A stretch of 64,000 bases of DNA from Sebastes aleutianus (GCA_916700875.1 CAKAKS010000038.1:16867826-16931825), one strand, 5' to 3'; counted from the first letter of the stretch, positions 1-14,600 are shown. Program-made: numbers and translations. Notes: generated from the letters alone by a model not told the origin.

Positions 1-226
1 GTGCTCTACTTAACCCCCAGTCCAAACACTGCATGTCGTCACACACAAAAACGCCGAAAAAAAGCTCTAGTCTTTCCTTACTGATATCTCGTAGGGCGTC
101 CACCCCGAGCTGGCGTTTTTCACAGCCAAAAACTATGCTCTTATGAAAATGTTCTCCAGTGTGGATAAACTTTATACTCCAGCCTTGCGTTTTATTGTGA
201 ATGGGAAAAAGTGCTTTTGGACCACA

Positions 227-991
227 GACTGTATATATACGTATATATATATATAGATGGACGACACCTCTCCACTTCTCCAACTGTACAAAAGTGAAGC
301 CAAAATGCCCCGGATACGGGAGCTGTCATCTTGAGATTTTGACGTAATTTGGAGCCAGCGTAGTAGTGATCGGGGGTCTGGAGCCGCGGTATCGTGGTCC
401 CACCCACTCGTCTGCCCGAGCAATCAAGAGCTGAGCACGGCCCCAGCTTGTTAGCGTGAGACACCTAGCTGCTACGTTAGCACCGCGGTAGCTGTTCAGC
501 TAGAAAGACACAACAACTAATCCTAATATCTCTATAACTACATTTATGATCAAATTGACACGTTCTATTACACAGACTCGTGACAGTTATGGAAAGTTAA
601 ACTAACGTCTCCTCTCTCGTACAATTCCCGAGGCTCCGGCTGCGACTACTTCACTCAGAGCAGCTGTCAATCACAGCTGTCAATAATGACGTCTCACCCC
701 CTTTTTATAGCATCAAATAACTCATTAAAAACCAAACTTATCAGAAGAAAAAATGAAACACTTGAACATACATCAGCATGATAAGAACTACCTAAAATGA
801 CAGAAACTATCTTTGGGAAAAATTTATGTGATGTGTACTTTGATTTTTTATTTTTGCTCATGTCCCATCCACTAACATGGAGGAGGCGGGATTTATGACC
901 TACACTGCAGCCGGCCACCAGGGGGCGATCAAGATGTTTTGGCTTCACTTTTGGGGAGCTGTCATGTCTTCCATCTTTATATAGCCTACAG
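227..991. mobile_element. TIR transposon family A, copy 1
   Basis: Ends with inverted repeats: left AGACTGTATATA and TAGATGGACGACACCTCTCC, right GAGCTGTCATGTCTTCCATC and TTTATATAG. Internal landmarks AAGTGAAGCCAAAATG and CACCAGGGGGCGATCAAGAT. No transposase is seen. It matches 53440-54534. Confidence 0.75.
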
Positions 992-1046
992 TATATGTTT
1001 CGGACTTCCTGTCTCCTCCTGATCTCTCACTTTAAATGTCAATATT

Positions 1047-1330
1047 AGGGCTGCAACTGATGATTATATTCTTTGTCGATTAATTCAGAGAATATTTTCT
1101 AAACAATGAATTGTTTGCTCTATAAAATGTGGGAAAATAGTAAAAAAAAAATGCCCAATACAATTTCCTGAAACCCAAGATGGCGTTTTCACATTGCTTG
1201 TTTTGTCCGACCGACAATCCAAAAAGGTGCTGGTAGACGGTTTTTCTTACCTTTGGACAGAGCCAGGCTAGCTATTTCCCCTTGTTTCCAGTCTTTATGC
1301 TAAGCTAAGCTAACTGGCTGCTTGCTGTAG
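1047..1330. repeat. hAT-like MITE fragment (family C) and adjoining fish repeat
   Basis: Begins AGGGCTGCAACTGATGATTA and contains CTATAAAATGTGGGAAAATA, as in the copies at 18682 and 34973. It is followed by the widespread fish repeat containing GCCAGGCTAGCTATTTCCCC and TGCTAAGCTAAGCTAACTGG. Confidence 0.65.
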
Positions 1331-2329
1331 CATTATATTTAATGCACACATATGAAAGTGATATCGATCTCCTCCTCTAAGTCTCTGCAAGAAAGCAAAT
1401 ATTCCTTTGATGAAGAGTACTGTAAGCTGTGATATAGTAAATTGCTTCGAATAAGGTGTGTGTGCAAGTGTGTATCCTCGCTTGCTTGTGTGTGTGACAT
1501 CCCAGACACTATCATCACTCTAATGAGGATCACACACACTGCTCTACAGCTCTCTAATCATCTATTTCATTTTCTTGCATCTCAAAGCCACAGACGTACA
1601 TTTCTCTCCCTCTCTGTCTTTGTCTGACTCACTTCTTCTCTCTTTCACGATTACAATTAAAACGTTCTCTCCGTCTCTCACCGCCTCGTCTCTCCTGCTC
1701 CATCTGTCATGCTCATATCCCCCGTCATATATTCATAGGCTGTTGTGATTTGTTCAGCCTTCCTCTCTTCTTTCTCCTCCTGCGTGCTAACTCATTTATA
1801 TTTCCTCATCTGCATCCGTCTTCCACAGTTGCTTAGGTGCTTTTCATTTGTTCCATCATTTGATCTCTCTGTATATCTCCCTATTCGTCATGAGGAGAAG
1901 GGCAGCAGCGATTTCTAGCACAGGCTCAGTTTCCTGTGAGGGTTTCCAGAGAGAATCAAACCCACGACTCTATCAGTGATCCCACTTCACTGAATGAGCT
2001 CACAGACCAGTTGCACTGCTATTGCAGGAGCTTCTCATCTGTCTGCCTTTAATGAACGCTGGCAACGTGATCCTCATCCTAATACACTTTCGTATTTTTA
2101 TCAGCGTAACCATGGTATTTTCAGAGCAGATGCCAGTATCTGAAATTTTCTCACACCATGTCCACTGATAATAATGCTGTATTGTTCTAAGACTGTGTAC
2201 AAATTCAAATGCTAAATTAGAAAATGTATTTCCTGCAGAAAATGTGTGTGAATGCTGATAGCTGAAATTAATTGCAAAGCATTGCTGAAATGCAGATATG
2301 TGAAATGCAGTGCGCTGTAGCCTACTGCA

Positions 2330-2432
2330 ACAACAGCAGCTGCACTGGTAGTAGTAGTAGCAGTAGTAGTAGTAGTAGAAGCACCAGTAGTAGCAACAGT
2401 AGCAGCAGCAGTAATTTAATAGTAGTAGGCTA

Positions 2433-2472
<40 letters not shown>

Positions 2473-2544
2473 CAACAGTAGCAGCAGCAGTAATAGTAGC
2501 AAGCTACTACTAGTAGTAGTAGTTGCAACAGCAGCAGCTGCACC

Positions 2545-2591
<47 letters not shown>

Positions 2592-2734
2592 CAACAGTAG
2601 CAGCAGCAATAGTAGTAGCAAGCTAGTAGTAGTAGTAGTAGTTGCAACAGCAGCAGCTGCACCAGTAGTAGTCGTAGTAGCAACAATAGCAGCAGTAGTA
2701 GTAGTATGAGCTGCAATATCAGCAGCTGCACCAA

Positions 2735-2769
<35 letters not shown>

Positions 2770-2985
2770 GTAGTAGTAGTAGTAGCAACAGTAGCAGCAA
2801 CAGTAGTAGTAGTAGGCTAGTAGCAGCAGCAGCAGTAGTAGAAGCAGCAGCAGCAGTAGTAGTGGGATAGTAGTAATAGGAGCAGCAGTAGTAGTAGTAG
2901 TAGGCTAGTAGCAGCAGCAGCAGTAGTAGTGGGATAGCAGTAGTAGGAGCAACAGTAGTAGTAGCAGCAGAAGTAGTTCTTAAAG
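2330..2985. repeat. Compound trinucleotide array (AGT/AGC/ATT)
   Basis: About 650 bp of plus-strand AGT and AGC triplets with short ATT runs (2734-2769), and repeated modules such as GCAACAGCAGCAGCTGCACC. The minus-strand Leu/Tyr/Cys ORFs in it are artefacts of the repeat. Confidence 0.95.
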
Positions 2986-4499
2986 AGCTGAATATTTAGA
3001 TTTTTGAATGGTTTCTGTAGCTGAAAGTATGCAGAAGTAGTTAGAGTCCACAAAACGTACGGAAGAAATTGTTTTTAAAAACATTTGGATCTCAATAGTG
3101 TGAATGCTGCTGAACGGCATTCACACAATAAAGGCTCAGTTAAAATCTACAAAATATTTGTACTTCATTGTTATTTTTGAAATCAGAGCCTTGGCTTTGT
3201 TTTCTTGCTGAAAAACAAGCCTTCCCCCAATTCAGCGTTCTCTTGAAGACAGCAGCAACTTTTTTCTCCAGGATTATTATTTTGCTGCATTTGTTTTATC
3301 CTCTATCTTCAAAGCGTTCCTAGGCCTGCTGCAGAAAAGCATGCCCTCCGCATGACACTAACCATGGCCAAACATTTAGTACCAAAAAGATTGATTTTCG
3401 TCTCATCAGACCATAGAAACTTCTCCGCCTTGTTTTGCAGGTGTATGCTCAGTATCTCAGCCACTTTCTCACTGCCCATTTTTCATGGACACTCAGTTAT
3501 TGAGGATGGCTGTACCACTTTTTTTTCCATTCCTCCTGTTCAGTGCCTTGAAAAATCTCTGGTATCCTTTTCAGTAGGCCTTTCACAGATTTGTTTGGAA
3601 TATGCGAAGACAATAGGAGCATACATTTTGACATGTCACAGTAGAAAAAACACAGGTGTAAATAACAAAATGAATGATGGCTGAATTCCATTTAGCTGCC
3701 TCAGTTTCATGGTCCTGCTATTGTGCTTTCTGCCCTCGCTGTCACATTGTCATGACTCACTGGGACACTTGAATATAACAGAGCCATTGTTAATGGTATT
3801 AGTAACACCTGTGCCTTTTCTATTACTCACAAGTGAAAATGTCTGCTGTGAAAAAGACCTTATTTCCTCTGTCGTGCTTATGTAGTTTTAGCCAAGTATT
3901 TGACTAGCCAGCTATTGGAAACTGCAGATACAGACTGGTGTATTTAAGCTGAAATCACTTGTCACGCCTTGATTACACAAAAGTGATCTCCATTCAATCA
4001 GTGATAACTTGGGCGTGTCGGTGTTAAGGCGGTAAATGTTAATGCAAACAGTCATTCTGTGCTTTTTAGTAGAGATTGTTCGCTTTGACATGTTGATCAG
4101 TGTAATAAACCACAGTGATTCTGTGTTGTAAAGCAATAAAACATGAAAACTGTAAAGGTTTCCCTGCGTTGGTTTGAAGGTAACAGATTAGGCTTTTTAG
4201 ACATGTATCTTTAAGTACTTTAATTAAATGTTTTTTATAAAATGGTTATTAAATATTTACCATATATTTTGCAGTAAAAAACAATACAGGTGTTTATTTT
4301 AAGCTGGTACAATGTAATTACTTTATAATAATACAATGTGTGATTCAATATTATGTCCCAGTACAGGACACTTCATTAACAGGTGCTTAAATACTGTTAA
4401 TTGTAAATAGTGAAAACCTTCATAATCAATGCCGTCATTTCATTATTTTTATATTTGAGTTTAATGATATTTGAGTGTCTCATAAAACTATGGAGCACA

Positions 4500-4715
4500 G
4501 AACCTGCAAAATAATAAATAGATACATAAATGACTCAATAAATAAATACATGAATAAATATAACATTAAATGTACCAAAATAATATTAAAAATAATGCAG
4601 GCATTATTTCTGTTTTAATTTGCTTCTTTATTTATTTACCTTTGTATTAATCCCCCCATTTATCTACCTTTCTATTTAATTTTCCCTTTTATTTATTTAT
4701 ATATTTATTTTAGAT
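4500..4715. repeat. AT-rich foldback repeat
   Basis: AATAAATA-type runs on the left are mirrored by TTTATTTATTTA-type runs on the right around the centre AATAATGCAGGCATTATT. Probably a small MITE. Confidence 0.5.
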
Positions 4716-5546
4716 ATTGGCAGGTTACATCTTCCATATACGTGTTCTGAACCGTTATCTTCAAGAATCATTATCGGAGTTTGAAAATGGGGCTATGAAA
4801 CATTTGAAGCAAGCTTTTAATTCAGCAGCAGAGCAACCAAGACGACGAGGTGTTACTACATTGCATCACAACGTATTACCGCTGCAGTTAAACACAAAAA
4901 CAGATGTCTGCATGTTGTGCTGTTTCCGCTCTATTTGATCCAACACTTACTATCATTTTTAATCTGTTTTATGACCAGTGTGTCAGCAGTACGGTGTCGA
5001 CACCGTCATCCAGCTCCTCTGGCGGCGGCGCCATAATAATCCATAAAGATTAAGAGTTTATTTCCTGATAGGGGAAGTAGAGGTGGAGTGATAACGCCCA
5101 GGGCTGAGGCTGCAACATGATGGCGTGATGGTAGAAGAGATATGTTATGATTTCACTGTTATATTGTGACAGTTGGACGGACAATTACATTTTATTGTTG
5201 AGGAATTGAAGTGATAAATGTGTTTTTATTACTCTTTACTTTTGTCCTGGTTTTGTATTGATGAGTGCTTTGAGTGAATGTGTGTCACCATATAGGTCAG
5301 ATAATAATCAAACACTTTGAATGGCCATGTTCTTTAATTTTGGCAAAATGTATTACAGTTATGTGTGAAAGTATGAGTAATGCTGTTGGTTTAAACAAAA
5401 CCTGACTAATGGTTAAACTGGTCTTTCTCATCTCAGAGTCTTGTTTGTTCAGTGCATTTACTGTGTGTGTGTGTGTGTCTCATTGTGTGTGTGTCATTGT
5501 GTGTTGGCTCTGACGGCGTGTGTGTGTGTTTATTGTGTTTCAACAG

Positions 5547-5597
5547 CAATCACCTGACACTATCCCTGGACCGAGCACTGGACCTACAGTACACAAG
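5547..5597 (+). CDS. rapgef5: rapgef5 candidate 5'-most coding exon
   Basis: A 51-nt segment with a good acceptor (tttcaacag) and donor (gtaagg), directly followed by a CA microsatellite. Of its three frames, one contains a stop, one hits a stop after joining to 8629, and only the phase-0 reading (ending in HK) continues open into the DEP exon. That phase agreement is the main support. The peptide is Pro/Ser/Thr-rich and I recognise no domain in it. No ATG lies in the exon, so the start codon must be on an upstream exon, possibly outside the window. Confidence 0.5.
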
Positions 5598-5603
5598 GTA
5601 AGG

Positions 5604-5662
<59 letters not shown>

Positions 5663-8600
5663 ATGTCATCCCTTTAGTTTTGCTGTGACGCGAAAGTGTG
5701 TTTGTTTAGCCTCAATACAGGTGACATCAGTGCTGATATTACCTGGGGCTTTTTTCAAGCTAGTTTCACCAACTACACACACACACACACACACGCACAC
5801 GCACACGCACACGCACACGCACACACACACTGAGGGGAAGTCTTAATTTGTCATGCATCATCACTCTAATACAGTTTCGCAAATATATGGTACTGCACTC
5901 TGAAAAGGCCTTAGGGCTTAAATATCTCACTTGAGTATATTTCTCTTTGAACATTGAAAACATTAGTTTAAGAAATAAAAAAGTTTTTAAAAAATAAATG
6001 AGAAATCAACATCTGAATTTTGGATGCTGCTTATTTATGTGCACTGTTGTGCCAAAAACCTTTGTGTCTGCTTGGATGTTTGTCCCTCAGCACTGTTGTA
6101 TTTTTCTAACTGTCATATTTCAGTAGATTCTCTTTTATATCTTGCCTCAAAGGAAATGACTATATTCTAACATTGACGTGGTACCCAAAGCAGTATGACA
6201 CTGGTAAAAACAAGTTGCCCATGAGCGCCGAAACAGCACGACGCTTGCAAGAAGGAGCCTTAAATTTGATCTTTGCTGAGCCAGTTTTAATCTCCCGGTA
6301 CCAGATATTAGTCTGGAAAATATTTACTAAGAATTGATTTAACCTGGTCGCTGAAAGTTGAACCAATCAATAAACTTCACACCTCTTGAATCAACTACAA
6401 GACATGATTATACAGCTGTCTCTTCGTCACCTCAGATTGATTCTCAAAGATTTTGTTAGATATGTCACATTTCACAAAGTTTATAGAACAGCTTTAAAAT
6501 GTGAAGCAAAACATGTTTCAGCATGTTGTAAATCCTTTGTCATTGTTTATCGAAACTTGATCCAATTGCCTGCCAAGTCATTTAGTTGTATTGGCAACAC
6601 CCATAACTGAAGAGACTGCCGATCAAGGTTCAGCAGACCACAGTGTGTGAAAGTGAAATTTGAGGTCTGGCTGTGTGAGCCAGATTGAACCCAGGTTCTT
6701 TATTTGAAGGGCACCTTATTGCCACAATGATGAGTTCATTCTGCTTAGAGGTCAGAAACCTCCTTTGAGCCCAAGACACACAGGTGAAAAATTAACACAG
6801 TATCTGTCAAATACTGCAGTGCACACAGACTGCAATTCTTATACATACCTTAAATGTACCCTGTTGAGTTTTTCAGTTATGTTTACATTCAATGTTTCTC
6901 ACCAAAACACTGTGTGTGTATCATTGAGAACTAATAAACAGGGTCTGAAAAGTGAGCCAATGCTGATGTCCCTTAAACTTGTATTCTTTCTAACAGCCAG
7001 CAGGGAGTGACTCCTCTGTTTGCAAAAAGAAGTCAGATTGTATAGAAGTCTATGAGAAAATGAGCCTACTTCTCACTTGATTTATTACCTCAGTAAACAT
7101 TGTAAACATTAGTTTATGGTCTCAATCGCTATTTTCAAGTCTTCTTCAATACAGCATGATGTTCATTTAGTAAATTATGGTCCCATTTAGAGTCAAATAG
7201 ACCATAAAGCAGGGGATGCTTTAGGGCGTGGCTACCTTGTGATTGACAGGTCGCTACCACACCATTGCCCAGTCTGGGTGTTGTCTGCGTTTTTATCTTG
7301 CAACTTGAACCCTTTCACAGTGTGTTTTCTATTCATGAAAATTAATTGTAACATTTTGGTTGCCTACAAATTTTGTATTCAGCCACTTCATGTCACTTCT
7401 GGTTGCAAAAACACAAGATGGCGATGGCAAAAACCAAAATCCCAAACTCGAGGCTTCAAAACGGCGGTCCACAAACCAATGGGTGGCGTCACGGTGACTA
7501 TGTCCACTTCATATATACAGTCTATGATGCCTTTCCTTTTGCACATTTGCAAAACCAAATATTTTGAAACCTGCATTGTTAACACCCATGTTTTTATCAG
7601 CTAGCAGTCTTCTTTCCTCCCTTTTGCTGGCACATTTCTGCATTTGTGCTTTAGCAGTCCCACTCTTAGAAACATTACTCCATAGTGCTACTTGTGATGG
7701 AATAATTGATACACAAGTTATCTTTGGAAGGAAGAGGTCCGGAGCTGATGATGTCTTACAAAAGAAGGTTTATTGAAGCTTGATCAAGGAGAATTGACAG
7801 GTCTCCACAATAGATGCTCTCTGCGTGAAGGCCTCACAACTCTGCCCTTCCTCCCCGGTGCTCAGTGTCTTACCCCTTATCATGTTATGACTTACTTCGT
7901 TCCTCTGGCATCTCTGACCCTGGTTGCCCTAGCGACTGGCTCTACGGTCTCCACTACAGGCACAGCTGTACAGATAACGGTGGCTCCTCTAGACAGGACT
8001 CCAACCCAAGAATGTCAACAGAGGGACACTCTGACAAACACTTTGACCTTTCTACCAACAAGAGAGGAATTGATGGAAAATTCCATCACACTACTAGTGG
8101 TCAAAAATTCACAGGGTACCTTTAATGTTGCAGTACATGTGTCAGTTTATATCTAACACATGCTCTACCATCCTACTATAGAAGTTACAATGACTTGAAG
8201 TCATTTGCAAAATCTGCTTCATGAGGAAGCATCTGCTTCCATGAGGGAATCTGCTTCTCATGTTGTAACGTAATGTGAATGGAGTGGACTCTGCTCTGTC
8301 GCATGTAAACGTGAATATGGATAAAACAGAACAAACAGCCCATGTAAACAGCTTAATTGAAATACGGTCTTATTAACCACAGTGTCAATAGCAGGATTAT
8401 TGCAGAACGTGTAGACACAGTCAATGCTTCATTCCTCAGGGGGAAAGAAATCGAGCTGTCCTTGTGAGCCCGTCAATGACAGCATGTAGCCACACTAGCT
8501 CCCTGCAGTCTAAAGTCCATGTCCAACACAATGTCGGGATACAATTTTAATTGCATTTGTTAATTTTTTGTTAAATATATAATACGTTTTGATGTGCCTC

Positions 8601-11600
8601 TTTGTGCGTGTGTCAGTCTTGTTCCCAGAGTTTTCCATGTGCTGGTCGGGCCGTGAGGAACGCCTTCCTCTCTCATGGACCATACCCGGCTAAAGACAAG
8701 ATCCACCTGGCCAGGATCATCCGGTACACTACGCCTCTGTGTTTGTGTGTCTGTCTGTGTGCAGTGATGAATCGATGTGTCTGGTGAAGCATGTACACTG
8801 ACTCACCAGTCACCGTTGAGCCCCGTCCTGATTGGCTAGTCGAGTTGTTTATGCAGTAAGACGAGCAAAGCGTGACGTAGACATTATATAGCAGAGCACG
8901 AGGCGGTCTGGGAATACACACACTCTCATGCAATATGCTGTACATACAATGAATACAGATGCATGTAAAGACCATGTGAACATCTGGACACAAATATAAA
9001 TAGGTGCTTTTAACAGTCATTGCACACACACACACACACCCACACACACAAGGAGTGTATCCTGGGGGAAAGCAGACGGAAAGAATTCAGTGTATTCAGA
9101 GGAAAAAGGCTTACAGAGAACTAATGAATAATCAATGGATATTGATTAAATTAAAAAAAGACAAGCTTTGTGCTGAGGGAAGAAGTGTGTGCATCATAAC
9201 ACTGTGTGGCTGTACTGTGTGCTGAAAATGCGTGTGTGTATTTTAACAGGCGTAGCTACGTGGGTGTGGAGCTGGTGCAGTGGCTGTGTGAGCAGTGTGT
9301 GTACGTGCGCTGTCGGACCACTGCTGTGCGTGTCTGGCAGGTGCTGCTGGAGCTGGGAGTCCTGCTGTCTGGTAAAAACACAACCACTCACACACACACA
9401 TTCACACACACGCTAACATGCAGGGAGGTCGGAGTGTGCTTCAAAATGTATAATCACCTTCCAGTGACATCAGCAACGATTTACAGTACACATCCTGTAA
9501 AAACCATGAACCAGTTCACCAGGTAATTTCCAACAGAATAGAGGGATGAATTCACTGCTTCATTCACTTTCCACAAGGTAAAATGACACTGTGGCTCTGT
9601 GTATCCAAGCCCCCCACTAACAATACCAAATATCCTCTTTCATTTTTCACCAAAGACCTTGTTAACAAATAACATTTTACCACACTAAGGGGCCGTGTCC
9701 ACAAAAAGGTTTTTTCCTGAGGCCAGCGTATTATTTTTAATGGTAATGGTAAAAACACCAGCAGCGTGACAAGGCGCAAGAGTGTCTATTCTGTGCCGAG
9801 CGCTGCACATTTGGCGATTTTTTCAGGTTGAGAGTTGAAAAATGTTCAACTTTGGGTAAAACACTGGGCTCATCACTGTCACTTTTTACCCAGCCGTCCA
9901 ATCACAGTGGAGTGGTCTTATTGTGTATGTTATGCTATTGTTTTTATTGTTTTTACTGTGGACTTTATGTTGTCCTCACGTCTGGAGTACTGGACCAAAC
10001 AAATTTCCCTGTGTGAGATAATAAAGTTGACCTGAATCTGTTTCTGAACCGAACCATCATACTCGCCAAGATCTTTTCTTGCCCACAAAATCTCATGAAC
10101 CCACATGACCGGCGGGTCCGTTCTCTCTCCCTACGTGCTTCAGCTTTCTCTTCAGTGTTCAGTAGAGACCTTGGGGGGTTTTCAGCTGGGAAACAACGCT
10201 TTGGTGGACACAGCCCCTTAACCTTCTGGTAAACTGTGAATCTACTATCACTGTGGATGTGATTCATATTTCTGTATTCAACAGAGCTGATAAAGAAGAC
10301 CCTGTGTTGTGTTGAAACTATACTCCGTATGCTATGGATGACACATCATCAAAGAGGGAATAATATTCAAAGCCGGTTAATGTTGCTTTAAAGAATGAGC
10401 AAACCTGATCCTCTTGAAGCTGCTTTTGGACATTTGCTCAGGTGCAGTTCATCGGTCTGGCTAATCCACCATAACTGATACAAAGAGTTTATCCAGGTTT
10501 TTATTGTTGTCACCATGTCTCCACTCGTTCTCTAGAACTAAAACGTGCCTGCTATAAACCACTAATGTATGGTTTACATCATTTATTTTATATCAAATCG
10601 TCAACAGTGATTCTGGCACCCATTTCAGTGCACCAATATAGATACAAAGCAATGCACGAAGCAATGTCTCACCCACAGTCTAAATACATTTGACCCTGTT
10701 TTAAATGGCTGTTAAATCTGGTGTAATCAGCATGGTTAACAAATTCGTCATCTCTTCTTTATGGCTATTTTTAAAGAACTACAACTTGTAAATTGCTAAC
10801 CTCACAAGTTGTTTGATTTGAATGTGAATGATGAATACTTAATTCTTTATTAACTGTGCAATCTGTGTATATTTGTACAAAGGCCCTGATCACACAGAGT
10901 GTGTTTTTACGGTTGGAAAACGCGAGGCGCAATGCACTGCGTTTTTGTTGCCCGATCAGATAGTGTTTTTTGCAGTATGCAGCTTCTTTTAATTTTATAT
11001 TGTTGCTAAGCAACCACCAAATGACTGCTAACGTTACCTTAATACAAACCATGAACTGTACGCTACCCAAATAGTCAATAGTACAGTTTGAGTTAATGAA
11101 AACAACTTACCGAAAATCTCCTAATAACAAACTAATTTGCCTCCTGTGGTTTTGAGTTCAGATCATGCTAACTAAGGTTGATGAAGTCAGATAGCTCGGC
11201 GTATCCAGCAGAAGTGACCACAATGAGAAAAAACGCTAATGACGTCGGGTGTTTTCCCGCTCCGAGTTTAACTTTTTTCAACTTGAGCTGTTCAGGGTGC
11301 TCCTTTAAAAATACGAGGCGCACAGAGCGGATAAACGTGAGGTGCTCAGCAACGCAAAAGCAGCGTGCAAAACGTTTCATTCTCATTGAAAACAAATTAC
11401 AAACAGCCGCCCCAGGCTGCTGAAACACACTCTGTCTGATCGGGACCTTAGACTGTCACTTATTGATTATGATGCAGGATATGTGAGCTAACACGGTGGC
11501 GTCCAACTCTTTGATTACACTGTGTTAACCTTTATACACAGTGTACCTCCGTCAGGTATTATTATAGGTGAAAATAATAAAGTCAATAATAGGAAGACTT

Positions 11601-14600
11601 CAATGAAATTCTGACACTCAACAGGAGAGGAAGCTACTGCTTCTCACTCTTTTTTTCTGTGTGTGTCTGTTTTTTCTCCAGTGGACCAGCGGGTGGTGTT
11701 TTCAGATTCAAACTCTTACTACCAGTTCAGCTTTGAGGAGTGTGACTCTGCCTCCTGTGACTTTCGCACCAATGAGGGGGAGTGGCCAGAGGCGGTTAGG
11801 CTCCTCCTACAACTCGCCCCGTATGTCCAGTTTCGCTCTGGAGGCGGGGCCAACAGCCCGTAAGTGTCCATTAAAGTCTGATTGCAAGTTACACTGCGAT
11901 GGATGGATGTTAGGGAGTTCATTTTTTTCCAAAAAATCTAGTTTGAACAAATGACTATTAACACTAATGAATTAATCCTCAACTAGCTTTACATTGTAAA
12001 ATTGACATGGTTCGGTTCACTAGAGTTACTAGCAAACAGCTAACTTCAGATTTGTTGTAAGGCAGTTTAATTTTGAAAAGAAAGCAAACCGCCTCATCTT
12101 GATGTTGATTCCAAAATTACTCACACTTTTTTTTCCGGATTGAATGAAATAATGATCGGATGATGCATTTGTGCTCGCCATAGTGTGACGGAATCGTATG
12201 CCAATCAGTTTATGGTACTAACCTCAGCATATGTTGCTAACAGTGTACAGTGAAAAGTTTCCGAGCTGAACTCAAGCTTGAGAATTTTTGTTACACATTA
12301 TATGTAAAATCTTTTTTTGCGTTAGCTGTAAAATATACGGACTATGACGGAAGTAATAATTCACTTTCGACGGAAATCTGTCTGTAGATGGAGCTCTGCC
12401 ACCCATGTACAGTATTAGGGCCGCCCCCTCTCAGTCGATTAGTCGCCTAATCGGTCGTTGTGGTCTTAGTCGACTAAGATTTCTTTGATCAATTAGTCAA
12501 TTTTTATGCTTTTTTTCATGCTGAGTGACTTATTTCCAAGAAACTTATGAGCACATCTCTGGTAAACACAAGATTTAAAGTGGTGCTTTTGTGTGATTCT
12601 TTGTGGAGAAACTCAGTTTCACAGTAGTTAGTCGACAAAATTGTTGTTGTTGAATGTTAGTCGACTACGAATTCCTTTGGTCGAGGACAGCCCTAGATAT
12701 TATTGGTTATATTTATCTGTTGTAATGACAAGTTAGTGGTTTCCACTGTTGTCACTGGGTCTCTGTCATTAGAGCCAACGTGTTAAACTGTTGCAGAATG
12801 TTGAGCATAGTTGATGGTGAACATGACTCAGTTTCATTGACCTGAAGTGGAAGCTTGTCCGTCTGGTAAAATATCAAAGTGACAGCGTTCCCGTTTAGAT
12901 TCATGATTGAGGTCATTTGTCTGTCTGATGATTTACCATGAAAAGAGACAAGTCCCTGTGTTTGTTTTGATGGACGCTTGCAAGTACATTACTGTTTTGC
13001 AACATAATATATGCTCACACACAAACACACACACACACACACACCCTCTCCAAAGATCTTCCTCAAATCCCAGCTAGAAACCTAATCCCTATTCAGTGTT
13101 TTTAAATCCTCAATCTAATGCACAAAAACTGACACATGATGTGATCACACACACACACACACATGCAGAGTGGTGTCAGCCAGAGTTTCCTGCTTTGCTG
13201 CTCCTATGTGTGGGATTCCTGCTGAGGCTGCTACTGAACTCAATCTGTCACTCAGAGTAAAAAGAGAGAGAGAGTGAGATGGGTAACGGGAAAAGATATA
13301 GAGCATATATATATATATATATGGAGAACGAGGCAACAAGGGCACACGTCAACACATTCATCGGTGTGTCAACTTCAAAAGCTGTATTTGCAGACACCAG
13401 GGAGAGAGCACGGCAGCGAGGGGAATTGAATGTCATACTTACTAATATAAATCTCATGTAACATACTGTATGCACATCTATTTTATTTTATATACACTAT
13501 GACGTGCATTAGTGGCACTCCACCACAGTGTTTCCACAGTTTGGCAGGGTGCAGAGGAATGGGTGGAAGAGATGGTGGTTATTGACATTTTAGATAGCGA
13601 CCCCTTTTTTCTAACCTGTCGTTCTCTGGCGTGACGGCAGAAAGCTGAAAAACAGACCAGAATTTACACGACTAAGGGCTCTGCATATGTGTATCATGTT
13701 GTGTCTGTCATGTATTCTCACTCCTATGAAGGGATGTAAAAATATTTTGTAGGTTTTTGCTTAAAAAACTCCATCTGAAAAAGTGCAGTTGTTTCATATT
13801 CGCAGATTAGACATAGATGAGATTATGCATTCAACGTCCTCACTCGTCTGTCACTTTGACCCCGCTACTGACTGTGTCTCTCTTTGACTGGCGCACCATT
13901 TCTCTGCAGGCATCCTCTCGTCTCACACCCTCCCTCTCTGTCTCTCGCTCTCTTGTTGGTGTAAAGGAGAATAGTTGTAGCTGTGTGAGTAGAAAACACC
14001 TAATGTAAATCTCCGCTGGCTGCTTCCAAGAGACTTTTACGATGCATTGGTTAATGCTGATTCTTGTTGTTGAAATTGTAAAAAGGAGATAGAATTACCA
14101 GAGGGCTAATAAGACGCAGTAATTTAAATAAAATCCTGGCAATGTGCACTGTCTAAACCTGCCCCAAGCAAACACGTGTATTAAACCACCTGTTCAGCAA
14201 TGCTTATAGGCTTATACATTTCCTCTGGTAACTGAGCCAATAGTGAAATGAAAATGTAAATGAAATAATCTTAAAGGAACAGTGTATAACAATTAGGGGG
14301 CTCAATAGGCAGAAATGGAATATAATATTAATAAATAAGAATGGTTGTGTTTTCGTTACCTTAGAATGAGCCGTTTATATCTACATAGGGAGCGGGTCCT
14401 CTCTTCACTGAGTCCACCATGTTTCTACAGTAGCACAGAACAAACAAACCAAACAGTGTAAACTCTTCCTGCTTGGGCCGAAGTCGCTAACGTTAATTGT
14501 GGCTGACGTCCGATCATCAGCCACACCCTGACACACCCTGAGTGCTCCCACTGTAAAGTGGGAGCACTCAGGGTGTAGCTGACGATCGGACCGTACAGTA

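Larger units (their letters stand above)
1331..5546. other. 5' flanking or intronic sequence without a recognised gene
   Basis: Apart from the trinucleotide array and the AT-rich foldback I find no supportable exon. A GC-rich patch at about 4980-5030 has an open frame rich in Ser/Thr/Gly but no splice sites that place it in rapgef5. TG repeats precede the 5547 exon. Confidence 0.5.

Noticed and set aside
2430..3053. Minus-strand poly-Leu / poly-Tyr / Cys reading frames
   Set aside because: They are translations of the trinucleotide array in different frames, with no other protein features.
4975..5065. GC-rich patch with Ser/Thr/Gly open frame as a first rapgef5 exon
   Set aside because: No convincing donor site and no in-phase link to the 5547 exon.
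7773..8156. 127-aa open frame as a gene
   Set aside because: No recognisable domain, no splice or promoter support, and it lies in an intron among repeats.
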